64,000 bases of DNA from Agrobacterium rosae (lineage in GTDB: Bacteria; Pseudomonadota; Alphaproteobacteria; Rhizobiales; Rhizobiaceae), in assembly GCF_002915175.1 (NCBI RefSeq), contig NZ_NXEJ01000003.1, positions 124,001 to 188,000 of the forward strand, in the 5' to 3' direction. How positions within the stretch are numbered: the stretch's first letter is position 1; each line of letters opens with the position of its first letter. The notes under the pieces are model-generated. The model was not told where the DNA came from, did not search any database, and was given only the letters and a program-made list of their open reading frames with translations. Position numbers and translations under genes: made by a program. Shown piece by piece: positions 36,720 to 44,737 of the stretch.

Positions 36720-37172
36720 ATGACATGGCTTATCGACTCTTTCTCAGGAATTGGGCCCATAAAATTCGGCATGACTCCAGAGGATGTCGCCATACATATC
36801 GGAGCACCAGACGGGTCGAGACGAGGCCTTCGTCCTGATACGTTCAGTGAGCATCGCGGTACCAAAGCGCCAGTCGTACGTTATCGAGGAAATCGCGTTA
36901 GAGAGATCGAAGCCTTCTACGATATTGGGGTAGTTATGTTTCGAGGAATATCTGTTTTCGGAACGAATGGATTGGAGGTACTCCGCGCATTGGAGGAGCT
37001 AAATGGGGACGCTGCGATTTCTGTTGGGATCATACTGTTTGACAAGCTCGGTTTAACGGTGGGCCGTCTGGATGAAGGTCCGCCCACAGGGCATTCGGTA
37101 ACCGCCTTTGCATCCGGCACATGGAACGGCAAGACCGCTGACTTCACGAGCATCAGTTTCAATGACCACTAA
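36720..37172 (+). CDS. Hypothetical protein, possible orphan immunity protein
   Basis: 150 residues from the ATG 9 bases after GGAG; an ATG 15 bases upstream is also in frame. No signal peptide or membrane segment. IKFGMTPEDVAIHIGAPDGS near the start recalls small immunity-like proteins seen downstream of Rhs or contact-dependent toxins, but I do not recognise a named family. It lies about 850 bases beyond the Rhs remnant and faces another small unknown gene. Base composition is lower in GC than the metabolic genes, consistent with acquisition. Confidence 0.6.
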   Translation: MTWLIDSFSGIGPIKFGMTPEDVAIHIGAPDGSRRGLRPDTFSEHRGTKAPVVRYRGNRVREIEAFYDIGVVMFRGISVFGTNGLEVLRALEELNGDAAISVGIILFDKLGLTVGRLDEGPPTGHSVTAFASGTWNGKTADFTSISFNDH

Positions 37173-37193
37173 GGACGCAAAGCTGACCCGGCC

Positions 37194-37640
37194 TCATGGA
37201 GATGTAATGGGTTTGTTCTCAAAGCGAATTCTAAAGTTTCGACGTTGGAAATCTTCTTTGAAACAGACAAAAATCAGTTCGAGATCTTGCAAGGCGTCTT
37301 TGCGTCCCAAGAGGCTTAACGAAGCTATGATGACGCCGTTATATCCGCGAGTGATACGAAACGCTGCATTGCGCATCGTGATGGCGTCAGAATCTCCACG
37401 ATCCTCTCGACGGTCATAGACAACCCAAAACCGGGCTGCTTTCCACGTCACTTCCAGCATTTCTCTCACTTTCGCGAGAAATTCTTCGCCGCTCATCGAG
37501 GGTCCCCAGGATAAAGGCGTCTCGCCATCATCGTCCGCAACACTGAAATAGCCGTCGTATTCGCGACCGGTGTTCAGCGCCTCCTCGATTTTTGCAAATG
37601 CCTTGTCTTCAGTAATCGTCGTTTTGAACAAGATTGTCAT
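37194..37640 (-). CDS. Hypothetical protein, possible orphan immunity protein
   Basis: 148 residues on the opposite strand to the previous unknown gene, with only 21 bases between their stops. It is acidic at the N-terminus and has no signal peptide. WGPSMSGEEFLAKVREMLEV and AARFWVVYDRREDRGDSDA are its most distinctive parts. I do not recognise a family. Size, composition and position beside an Rhs fragment and an integrase fit an immunity gene left by toxin cassette turnover, which is inference. Confidence 0.55.
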   Translation of the reverse strand: MTILFKTTITEDKAFAKIEEALNTGREYDGYFSVADDDGETPLSWGPSMSGEEFLAKVREMLEVTWKAARFWVVYDRREDRGDSDAITMRNAAFRITRGYNGVIIASLSLLGRKDALQDLELIFVCFKEDFQRRNFRIRFENKPITSP

Positions 37641-37663
37641 GGACTAAGTTCCGAGCCTTTCCG

Positions 37664-38791
37664 TCACAGCATTCTCGCGGCTCGACCGCTGCGCCGTGTG
37701 GCATTGTTGTAGTAGCTGGATGCCTGCTGAACGGAACGATGGCGTGATTGCTCCATAGCCTCGGGGAGGGGAATGCCCCGGTTCGCGGCCTCCGTCAGAT
37801 ATCCGGATCGCAGGCCGTGAGCGGAAAACTCCCCAGGCTCCAACCCGGCCATAACCACACGCTGTTTCAGGATCGCGTTGATGGCACCCGGTTCCAGAGC
37901 ATGCTTCGACAGATTTCCCCACCGATCAATCTTGCGAAAAATGCTTCCGCTATCGATGCGCGCGGCCGTCATCCATGCATTCAATGCATCGACGGGCCGC
38001 CCCGTTAGATAAACAACGTCGTCGTTTTCACTTCCGGATGTTTTTGTGCGGCCAAGGTGAATGGAAAGCGAGGGGAGGGGAGGGGCGTTGTCGACCGCAA
38101 TCGGCACCTCAACAGTCAACTGCTCTTTGCGCAGCCCGGCGATTTCGCTGCGGCGACGACCGCCGGAGGCAAACGCCACCATCAAAATTGCCCGGTCACG
38201 GACATCGCGCAGGCTATCGGTGCTACAGGTCGCAAGAAGCTTTGCCAGGACGTCACCGGTCACAGCCTTGGCGCTTTTGCGTTTTCGTGGACGCGGGGTG
38301 GCACGGACGGCCAGGCGTATCGCTTGTTTGAGGGCAGGGGAGGAGAATACCCCTTGATGGCCGCGCCATTTCGTCAGTGTCGACCAAGATGCAAGCCTAC
38401 GCCTTACCGTGTCGGGTGCGTGAGGACCGATAGATTTCAAAAGCCCTTGCTCGCGCAGGAGACGATCGACGTTCTGCGGCATGCCGTGACCCAGATCGCT
38501 AATGCGCTTTTCGGGATCCCACAGATGATGGGCAACGAATTTGAGCAGCAGAGCTTCAGGTGCAGGCCAGGGGAGGGAGGCTCCGGTCGCTGCAATGGAC
38601 CAGGCCTGCAGATAGGCAAGGTCTGATGTCAACGCGCGCAGCGTGTTGGCACCCATGCCTTCATTGACCAGATGTCGAAGCGTTTCGATATCTTGATCGG
38701 TCAAAAGCTCCGCAAGTTCGTCCCGGCGTTCGAGCGGCAAGACCGCTGCAATCGTGTCGAGCTCACGCAAGCGGCGATCAAGACCACTCAT
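37664..38791 (-). CDS. Tyrosine recombinase (phage-type integrase)
   Basis: 375 residues. The N-terminal core-binding SAM-like domain covers about residues 20-150. The catalytic set is present: an arginine in GGRRRSEIAGL (213/214), K250 in LGRTKTSG, H325 and R328 in SAHGLRSG, H351 in SRHRSV and Y360 or Y361 in ASSYYNN. It cuts and rejoins DNA at specific sites. The start overlaps the stop of a Phd-type antitoxin by 4 bases, which makes it the last gene of a toxin-antitoxin operon. No tRNA gene or obvious attachment repeat is next to it. Confidence 0.9.
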   Translation of the reverse strand: MSGLDRRLRELDTIAAVLPLERRDELAELLTDQDIETLRHLVNEGMGANTLRALTSDLAYLQAWSIAATGASLPWPAPEALLLKFVAHHLWDPEKRISDLGHGMPQNVDRLLREQGLLKSIGPHAPDTVRRRLASWSTLTKWRGHQGVFSSPALKQAIRLAVRATPRPRKRKSAKAVTGDVLAKLLATCSTDSLRDVRDRAILMVAFASGGRRRSEIAGLRKEQLTVEVPIAVDNAPPLPSLSIHLGRTKTSGSENDDVVYLTGRPVDALNAWMTAARIDSGSIFRKIDRWGNLSKHALEPGAINAILKQRVVMAGLEPGEFSAHGLRSGYLTEAANRGIPLPEAMEQSRHRSVQQASSYYNNATRRSGRAARML

Positions 38792-39036
38792 ATCGGCAAT
38801 CCATGCTCATCATAAAAGTCGTCGTGGTTGGATGTGGTGCCGACTGGAACATTCTTGCGGCCTTCTGCAGCAAGAGCCATGAACTTGTCCATCGCCTCTT
38901 CTTTTTTCTCGATCGGGGTCAAGGATGCAGCCGGCGTCCCGTCTCTACAGATTACGATCTCATCACCGAGGAGCGCCAGCTCAATCAAATCCTCAAGCCG
39001 TTCTGCGGCCTCCGCTATCTCGACAAATACTTTCAT
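38788..39036 (-). CDS. Phd/YefM-type antitoxin, no own toxin
   Basis: 82 residues from an ATG behind GTGAGG; an alternative ATG at 39060 would overlap the vapC end by 17 bases. EIAEAAERLEDLIELALLGD, EIVICRDGTPAASLTPI and the C-terminal SNHDDFYDEHGLPI follow the Phd/YefM plan of DNA-binding head and toxin-binding tail. Its partner PIN toxin would be expected directly downstream, but the integrase is there instead. It may be orphaned, or it may bind the VapC encoded upstream. Confidence 0.75.
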   Translation of the reverse strand: MKVFVEIAEAAERLEDLIELALLGDEIVICRDGTPAASLTPIEKKEEAMDKFMALAAEGRKNVPVGTTSNHDDFYDEHGLPI

Positions 39037-39043
39037 CCCTGCC

Positions 39044-39421
39044 TCACCAGATCCGCTCATTCAGCACAGTGTCGAACACGACATCCGTTGAGATCAGCAC
39101 GCAATGTTCCAGTCTCGTCTGTGCTGCAAGAATGCGATCCCAGGGATCGCGATGGTCCCAGTCAAAGCTTGCTGCCAGTTCAGCGTGCAGATCGGTTATG
39201 GCAAGAGTTTGCAGGCCACTGGCTGTCACGGCTGCTCGCAACTCCTGTGGCTTCAGGTCGAGCTTGTTCAGCCGCATCTTGTTATCGAGCTCATAGAACG
39301 AAACGGCACTGACCAGAACGACATTCGTCTTGTCCTCGATTAGTGCGCGTGCCCGCGCAGAAAGCCTTTCGCTGCCGATTGCCCACCAGTAGATCGCATG
39401 ACTATCGAGAAGAATCTTCAT
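39044..39421 (-). CDS. vapC: VapC-like PIN-domain toxin
   Basis: 125 residues. The acidic ribonuclease site is complete: D6 in KILLDSHAIYWW, E44 in VSFYELDNKM, D92 and D95 in HRDPWDRILAAQ and D113 in STDVVFD. PIN toxins cut tRNA or rRNA when freed from their antitoxin. The start overlaps the stop of the upstream Phd-type antitoxin by 4 bases, the standard arrangement. Confidence 0.92.
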   Translation of the reverse strand: MKILLDSHAIYWWAIGSERLSARARALIEDKTNVVLVSAVSFYELDNKMRLNKLDLKPQELRAAVTASGLQTLAITDLHAELAASFDWDHRDPWDRILAAQTRLEHCVLISTDVVFDTVLNERIW

Positions 39422-39705
39422 TGCCCGGCTTCGCCAGGCTTGCCCTGCCAGACACCGGCCTCGTCGTTCCAGTCGCCCGCATCGATCGCGGCCTGCTCGG
39501 CGTCCACGGCATCGAACAAATCGTCAGGAAGGCCACGATGGCGCAAAAGGCCAAAAGGACGCTTATTGCCATCGGTGGCGGGTCCAATGCGGGCATAGAC
39601 CTCATTGCCGCGCATAATCACGATTTCCTCGCCTTGGTTGGCACGCTCGAGCACTTCCGCAAAATTCTTACGGGCTTCGCTGATCTTGTAGCTGGTCTGG
39701 GGCAT
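39418..39705 (-). CDS. Phd-type antitoxin of the VapC pair
   Basis: 95 residues from the ATG placed 6 bases after CGGAG; in-frame ATGs 18 and 48 bases upstream lack a good site. KISEARKNFAEVLERANQGE is the Phd/YefM DNA-binding N-terminus and LPDDLFDAVDAEQAAIDAGD the toxin-wrapping tail that is typical for PIN partners. It heads the minus-strand operon of antitoxin, VapC, second antitoxin and integrase and should repress it. Confidence 0.88.
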   Translation of the reverse strand: MPQTSYKISEARKNFAEVLERANQGEEIVIMRGNEVYARIGPATDGNKRPFGLLRHRGLPDDLFDAVDAEQAAIDAGDWNDEAGVWQGKPGEAGQ

Positions 39706-40140
39706 TGTGAGCTCCGAATTCATCATCGGCGCGACGATATCATAGGTTACCAAACCGTACCATTAGAACGTACGCATAAGACTCGATAAGGAGTACCTAG
39801 CGCAGCGCGAACACAGCCAGCTTCAAGCAAACATATTGTCGGTTTTCCAGCTGCATTTAAACCAGTTTTCCGTTTCGCGTTGATCCACCTACACCGGAGA
39901 AAATTGGTGTTGCACAATTCACTACACCGGATCTTGTGGCTTACGCGAAATGGGAACGCTGATTAAATCTTGCTGAAAATCAACACTCATTTTTTCTGTA
40001 ATTCGATATGCGGGGTGTGACTCACAAGCACGCCATTGACGACGGATGCTGCAGTGCACATATAAAAAGCGGTCGATTTTTTGAAAGTGAACAACCAGCT
40101 ATTATTCTAACCTTCGCAAACGCGCGCAGAAACTGAGAGT
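39706..40140. other. Intergenic region with a repeated 10-mer
   Basis: About 430 bases between divergent genes, AT-richer than the surroundings. CTACACCGGA occurs at 39889-39898 and again at 39922-39931, 33 bases apart (three helical turns). The left part should contain the toxin-antitoxin promoter and the right part that of the lipid kinase gene. No gene is supported. Confidence 0.45.
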
Positions 40141-41013
40141 ATGACGTCACAAGCAGCCTTGTTGCTGGTCAACCCGAATTCCCGCAGAGGAAAAGACAGT
40201 CTGCCCGAGGTGCGACGGTTGCTGCAGCAAGCTGAAATCCGTTTCACCGAGCTACCCGCCGATTATACGAGTACGACGTCCCAGGCGATAGAAGAGCATA
40301 TTGGCTTGGTAGATCGTGTCATCGTCGGCGGTGGCGACGGTAGCCTGAACGGGGCGGTGGGCGGGCTTTTGAAAGCGGGGCTTCCCTTAGGCGTTCTGCC
40401 GCTTGGAACGGCAAATGATTTTGCCCGCACCATCGGTCTGCCCTCCGATCTCGCCCAGGCGGTGGATGTCATCGCTAAAGGCAACACGACTAGGATCGAC
40501 CTCGGCGAAGCGAACGGGCATCCATTCTTCAATGTGGCGAGTGTCGGCTTCAGTGCCGATCTGGCAATGTCGCTGACTGAGAAAGCCAAGAAGCATTGGG
40601 GCAAACTGGGTTACGGCATTGTCGCTGCTCGATTGCTCGCCAGTTCACGACTGTTCACCGCAACGCTCGAGCATGACGGACAGACCGAAGAACTGCGAAC
40701 CTTGCAGGTGGCTGTCGGCAATGGGCGCTTTTATGGTGGTGGCATGACCGTGCATTCAGATGCCACGGCAACAGACGGCATGCTGGATTTCTACAGTCTC
40801 GAGGTTGACCATTGGTGGAGGCTGCTGGCGCTTTTGCCAAGCTTGCGCAAGGGTACGCATGGCGACTGGAGCGATGTCCGGTCGTTCTCGACAAAGCATC
40901 TAACGATTCGCACCAGCAAGCCGCGCGCAGTCAATCTCGACGGCGAGTTAAAGACCAACACACCCGTGACGTTTCATATCAGGGAAAAGGCGATCTCGGT
41001 CTTCGTTCCGTGA
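40141..41013 (+). CDS. Diacylglycerol/lipid kinase, YegS family
   Basis: 290 residues, the usual size. LLVNPNSRRGKDSLPEVRRL opens the catalytic domain, VIVGGGDGSLNGAVGGLL is the nucleotide-binding GGGDG loop, and GVLPLGTANDFARTIGLP follows as in all YegS/DgkB-like kinases. The C-terminal beta-sandwich (NLDGELKTNTPVTFHIREKA) is present. It phosphorylates a membrane lipid from the cytoplasmic face. It precedes a DUF808 membrane protein by 51 bases, so the two may be co-transcribed. Confidence 0.92.
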   Translation: MTSQAALLLVNPNSRRGKDSLPEVRRLLQQAEIRFTELPADYTSTTSQAIEEHIGLVDRVIVGGGDGSLNGAVGGLLKAGLPLGVLPLGTANDFARTIGLPSDLAQAVDVIAKGNTTRIDLGEANGHPFFNVASVGFSADLAMSLTEKAKKHWGKLGYGIVAARLLASSRLFTATLEHDGQTEELRTLQVAVGNGRFYGGGMTVHSDATATDGMLDFYSLEVDHWWRLLALLPSLRKGTHGDWSDVRSFSTKHLTIRTSKPRAVNLDGELKTNTPVTFHIREKAISVFVP

Positions 41014-41064
41014 TGGACGCGAATTCATGTTCATTTATTTCAAAATACAAAGGCTCCATTTTTC

Positions 41065-42036
41065 ATGGCAACAGGTCTGATAGCGCTTCTCGATGATGTC
41101 GCGGCAATCGCAAAGCTGGCCGCTGCGTCACTCGACGACGTTGCGGCGCAAACGGTCAAAGCCACCGGTAAAGCAGCAGGCGTCGTCATCGATGATGCTG
41201 CGGTCACGCCGCGATATGTGGTGGGGCTAAGTCCTGCCCGGGAGCTCCCGATCATCGCCCGCATCGCACTGGGTTCGTTGAAGAACAAACTCTTGTTTCT
41301 TCTGCCGGCCGCGCTCCTTCTCGGCTATTTTGCGCCGTGGGTTATTACACCGCTGCTCATGGTCGGTGGGGTCTACCTATGCTACGAAGGGGCCGAAAAG
41401 CTCTATGCGGTTTTCTTCCCGCATGCTGCGCACGGTCACGAAAAGCAGGTTCTGGGTGAAGAGCTCGATCCGGTCGCTCTTGAAAACCAGAAGGTCAGCG
41501 GCGCCGTTCGCACCGATTTCATCCTTTCAGCAGAAATCATGGCGCTGACGCTGGCCGATGTTTCGCAGTCCAGTGTCTATATGCAGGGCTTCGTGCTCGC
41601 TGCCGTGGGTATTCTGATCACGCTTGCCGTTTACGGTTTTGTCGCGCTTATCGTGAAGGCAGATGACGTTGGCATTGCGATGGCCAAGACCTCCTCTTCG
41701 GTCCTTCAGGTCATCGGTCGCGGTCTCGTCTACGGCATGCCTATCTTCCTCAAAGTGCTTGCAGCCGCCGGCACTGCGGCGATGCTGTGGGTCGGAGGCA
41801 GTATCTTGGTGCACGGGCTTGCCCAGCTTAGTTATGCTGGTCCCGAACACCTCATCAACGATGTTTCCACTGTGGTCGTTTCTGCCATCTCCTTCGCTCC
41901 ATCCGTCGTCGGTTGGCTCGCAACATCTGCCCAGCAGGCTGTGCTCGCCATCATCATTGGTGCGGTTGCCGTGGCTGCCATGGGAACTGTGATCGCGCCA
42001 ATGTGGAGAAAAATGCGCAGTCGCGATCATAATTGA
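41065..42036 (+). CDS. DUF808 (YedI-like) inner-membrane protein
   Basis: 323 residues. The start reads MATGLIALLDDVAAIAKLAA, with SLDDVAAQTVKATGKAAGVV next, the strongly conserved opening of DUF808 proteins, followed by VTPRYVVGLSPARELPII. At least five membrane segments follow, among them LLFLLPAALLLGYFAPWVI and GFVLAAVGILITLAVYGFVA. The biochemical role of the family is not known to me. It is complete and of normal length. Confidence 0.92.
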   Translation: MATGLIALLDDVAAIAKLAAASLDDVAAQTVKATGKAAGVVIDDAAVTPRYVVGLSPARELPIIARIALGSLKNKLLFLLPAALLLGYFAPWVITPLLMVGGVYLCYEGAEKLYAVFFPHAAHGHEKQVLGEELDPVALENQKVSGAVRTDFILSAEIMALTLADVSQSSVYMQGFVLAAVGILITLAVYGFVALIVKADDVGIAMAKTSSSVLQVIGRGLVYGMPIFLKVLAAAGTAAMLWVGGSILVHGLAQLSYAGPEHLINDVSTVVVSAISFAPSVVGWLATSAQQAVLAIIIGAVAVAAMGTVIAPMWRKMRSRDHN

Positions 42037-42286
42037 GGAATCGATTTCGAGAGTAACAGTCCACCAGTTGCGCTACGACACTGGTGATGCCGGTTCGCGC
42101 CTTCACATCTAATCAACAGAGTCGGGCTGGATCGTTCGTGTGATCTTCGCTTTAAGACCACGCCTGCCACCGGCAATGTCATGCGGCCCGTACGATCCAG
42201 CTCGCTATGAGCAGTGTCAACAACCCCTGGAAACTAGCACGGCTGCGAGCCAGCGCACGCGTTTACCAGCTAACCAGCAAATACCG

Positions 42287-42463
42287 TTACAAATCCAGGA
42301 AATCAGATCCAGTGGCTATTCCCATGAGGCCGACCACCAAACCGAGATCCGGGAAAAATCCGCCTCCCGATGGAGCCAGAAAAAGAAAACAGCCGATGAG
42401 GAAAGAAAAGCTCACCACGAGGATGGAGGCGATACCGAACGAGGTTGCGATTGCGTTTCTCAA
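42287..42463 (-). CDS. Small membrane protein (58 residues, TTG start)
   Basis: A TTG 6 bases after GGGAG opens a 58-residue frame. Residues 4-30 form one clear hydrophobic helix (IASILVVSFSFLIGCFLFLA), followed by a Gly-rich turn (PSGGGFFPD) and a second weaker hydrophobic stretch (LGLVVGLMGIATG). A good ribosome site in front of an otherwise isolated membrane-like peptide supports a real small gene. I know no family. It has no close partner. Confidence 0.4.
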   Translation of the reverse strand: MRNAIATSFGIASILVVSFSFLIGCFLFLAPSGGGFFPDLGLVVGLMGIATGSDFLDL

Positions 42464-42574
42464 ATATCACTCCCTGCCGATAGTCGGTACAGGGTTGGGT
42501 CGGGCTGACTATCGATCGTCCGCTTTGCATGGGAAGCATGCAGCTCCGTGCCTCGACTAGCTGGCAGATGTTTT

Positions 42575-42829
42575 CTACATTTTGAGCCGGTCAAGAAGGT
42601 CTGCAGGAAGGGAGCAGATGATTTTGGATGCGTGACGGTTCTCAAACGCCATATCGCCACCATGCCAATTGTCGAATTCCTTGTCTATTTGTATTCCGTG
42701 AAGTGTGAGCGACGCCCATGAAAAATCGAAGCCACCGCCGGTTCGCGCAGACCAACCAGCCAAAATCAGCCACGCGATCACTGCTCGCCACGTCTCTTCC
42801 GGTATGTCTGTAACGCTGGTTTGAATCAA
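42575..42829 (-). CDS. Possible small hypothetical protein
   Basis: An 84-residue frame from a TTG without a clear ribosome site. Composition looks protein-like (ETWRAVIAWLILAGWSARTG, then LHGIQIDKEFDNWHGGDMA). No domain is recognised. It may be real but the start is uncertain. Confidence 0.3.
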   Translation of the reverse strand: MIQTSVTDIPEETWRAVIAWLILAGWSARTGGGFDFSWASLTLHGIQIDKEFDNWHGGDMAFENRHASKIICSLPADLLDRLKM

Positions 42830-43038
42830 CGGCAGCTCGCAAAATTCTAGTTTACCTTAGCCAAAATGTCTTTTCCGGCAGGCAAAATGAAAATTCGATA
42901 ATGCTGCCTCCACGAATGAAACGTACGGTCTCGCAGCCGGGCGTTGTGTCTTCGATATTTCAAGTAGTTAACTAACCTCTACGGGAGGCTGGTTCGTATC
43001 CGTTCAAGAGCAGTAAACATGCTTCTCGGCTTGTGAGG

Positions 43039-43941
43039 TCACTCGCGAGCTGTAAAATCGCAAATTTGGCGGCACAGGTTAGCGATCTCCTCAAAGAATG
43101 CACCATTGTAATCGTTGCGGTATGTGATGAAATATTCAAGCTTCGGCAGGGGAATATTCGTCTTCACGATACGCAGCCGTCCTTCATTGACGTGACGACT
43201 AAAAAAAGCTTTCGGCAATATAGTAATACCCATGCCGAACGCGGCCAGTTCTGCCAGCGCCATCATATTGTTGCATGAGATCGTCTTCGTGAACGGCAAT
43301 TTCGGATTGTCGATGACATCGTGCAGGATCGGTCGGAGAATAGAGCCGGGAGATTGGATCAGCAAAGGCAGTTTTATCAGATCTTCGGTTTGTAACGTAT
43401 TGCCTTGATCGTACAGTTTCGGGCTGCACATCCATACCAGTTCGATTTCACCGAGAGGAGAATTGACGAATTGCGGATGCTGGCTCACGCGTGGGCATAT
43501 GACGAAATCGATCTTGCGTTCGATAAGCCGCGCCAATAGCCCAGAGGTCAGATCGATCTCTGGCTCCAGTCGCATATCCGGATTGCGTTCTAGAATCCTC
43601 GCCAGCAATTCGGGCAACCATGAGAGCGCGACGAGGTCAGTCACGCCAAGGCGGAACCGGAAGGGAGCCGCATTGGCCGAGCGGGCCGTGATGGCCAGTC
43701 GATCATTCAGGCGCAAGATCTGTTCTGCGATCTCCCTAATGTCCTCGCCCTTGCCGGTCAGCGTGGCGTGGCGACCCTTCCGGTCAAACAAAGGTGTCGA
43801 GAACTGGCTCTCAAGTTCTCCGATGCGTTTGGAAATTGTCGATTGCGTGACGTTGAGATACGAGGCCGCCGCCTCGAAACCACCAAGTGTTGTGACCCAG
43901 TAAAGGGCTTCCATCTGTTTTATCGTGAACATCGATTTCAT
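43039..43941 (-). CDS. LysR-family regulator divergent from RraA/ABC operon
   Basis: 300 residues. The helix-turn-helix reads QMEALYWVTTLGGFEAAASY, then LNVTQSTISKRIGELESQF; the effector domain is complete. An alternative start at residue 4 (MFTIKQ) is possible. It diverges from the RraA-like gene, with 123 bases between starts that contain repeated GCGAT/ATCGC units. By position it should control the aldolase-transporter operon. Confidence 0.92.
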   Translation of the reverse strand: MKSMFTIKQMEALYWVTTLGGFEAAASYLNVTQSTISKRIGELESQFSTPLFDRKGRHATLTGKGEDIREIAEQILRLNDRLAITARSANAAPFRFRLGVTDLVALSWLPELLARILERNPDMRLEPEIDLTSGLLARLIERKIDFVICPRVSQHPQFVNSPLGEIELVWMCSPKLYDQGNTLQTEDLIKLPLLIQSPGSILRPILHDVIDNPKLPFTKTISCNNMMALAELAAFGMGITILPKAFFSRHVNEGRLRIVKTNIPLPKLEYFITYRNDYNGAFFEEIANLCRQICDFTARE

Positions 43942-43948
43942 TCGGAAA

Positions 43949-43978
43949 AGCGATTTACTGATATCGCAAAATATCGCT
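43949..43978. promoter_or_regulatory. Candidate LysR binding region
   Basis: AGCGAT (43949) and ATCGCT (43973) form inverted ends, with GATATCGC (43960-43967) between them. The result is three ATCGC/GCGAT half-sites in 30 bases just upstream of the LysR start. A T-run follows. Clustered half-sites next to a divergent LysR gene are the usual operator layout. Confidence 0.45.
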
Positions 43979-44064
43979 TTTTTTAGTAAAAACGCAAGCT
44001 TAGATTACCGCTGGAGATAGCAGGACATGGTTTGAGGAGAAACCGCTGCATTCAGGAGGTTATC

Positions 44065-44694
44065 ATGACGATTGAAGAGTTCCCCACGCCCGCACCGGTA
44101 GCAGGTGATATTATCGCCGAGTTCATAGGCGTCCCTACATCCATCGTGAGCGATAACATGGCGCGTTTGCCAGGGGCCAATGGCATTATGCCCTATCATT
44201 CTGGCGGTTCTCTTGTCGGCACCGCATTGACGGTGAGAACACGGCATGGCGATAATCTCGCCATCCATGCGGCCCTCAAGGTTGCACGGCCGGGCGATGT
44301 CATCGTCATCGATGGCGGTGGTGATATCAGCCAGGCGCTGATCGGCGAAATCATTCTCACCCATGCGCAGTCCATTGGTGTCGCCGGTTTCGTCATCGAT
44401 GGTGCGATCCGCGATGTCGCGGCGATCCGCGCTTCGGATTTGCCATGCTATGCGCGGGGTGTCACGCACAAAGGTCCATACAAAAACGGACCGGGCGCCA
44501 TCAACGTTCAGGTCTCTATCGGTGGCATGGTGGTCAATCCGGGTGATCTGATCCTCGGTGACGACGACGGTATCGTTGCCGTTCCCGCCGATCTAGCCGC
44601 CGGCCTTTTGCCGGGCATTCGCGCCCAGGAAGAAAAAGAACGCATCAAGATTGCGGGATATCAGGAGGCGCGTCTCAGGCGCGTCAACGGCTGA
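44065..44694 (+). CDS. RraA-like aldolase/demethylmenaquinone-methyltransferase-like fold protein
   Basis: 209 residues from the ATG 6 bases after a perfect AGGAGGT. VSDNMARLPGANGI, GTALTVRTRHGDN, VIVIDGGGD and GFVIDGAIRDVAAI match the RraA / 4-hydroxy-4-methyl-2-oxoglutarate aldolase fold, with metal ligand and catalytic Arg in DGAIRD. In HMG aldolases this site cleaves 4-carboxy-type 2-oxoacids to pyruvate; other members are oxaloacetate decarboxylases. It leads a peptide-type ABC importer, so it probably acts on the imported compound or a product of it. Confidence 0.85.
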   Translation: MTIEEFPTPAPVAGDIIAEFIGVPTSIVSDNMARLPGANGIMPYHSGGSLVGTALTVRTRHGDNLAIHAALKVARPGDVIVIDGGGDISQALIGEIILTHAQSIGVAGFVIDGAIRDVAAIRASDLPCYARGVTHKGPYKNGPGAINVQVSIGGMVVNPGDLILGDDDGIVAVPADLAAGLLPGIRAQEEKERIKIAGYQEARLRRVNG

Positions 44695-44737
44695 GACGTC
44701 GAAAATATTCATCTGACAGACAGGGAGGAGACCGTCT

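Larger units (their letters stand above)
42037..43038. other. Gene-poor 1-kb region
   Basis: Between the DUF808 gene and the next LysR gene only two weakly supported small minus-strand frames are listed separately. Otherwise I see no gene, no RNA and no clear hairpin. Confidence 0.45.
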
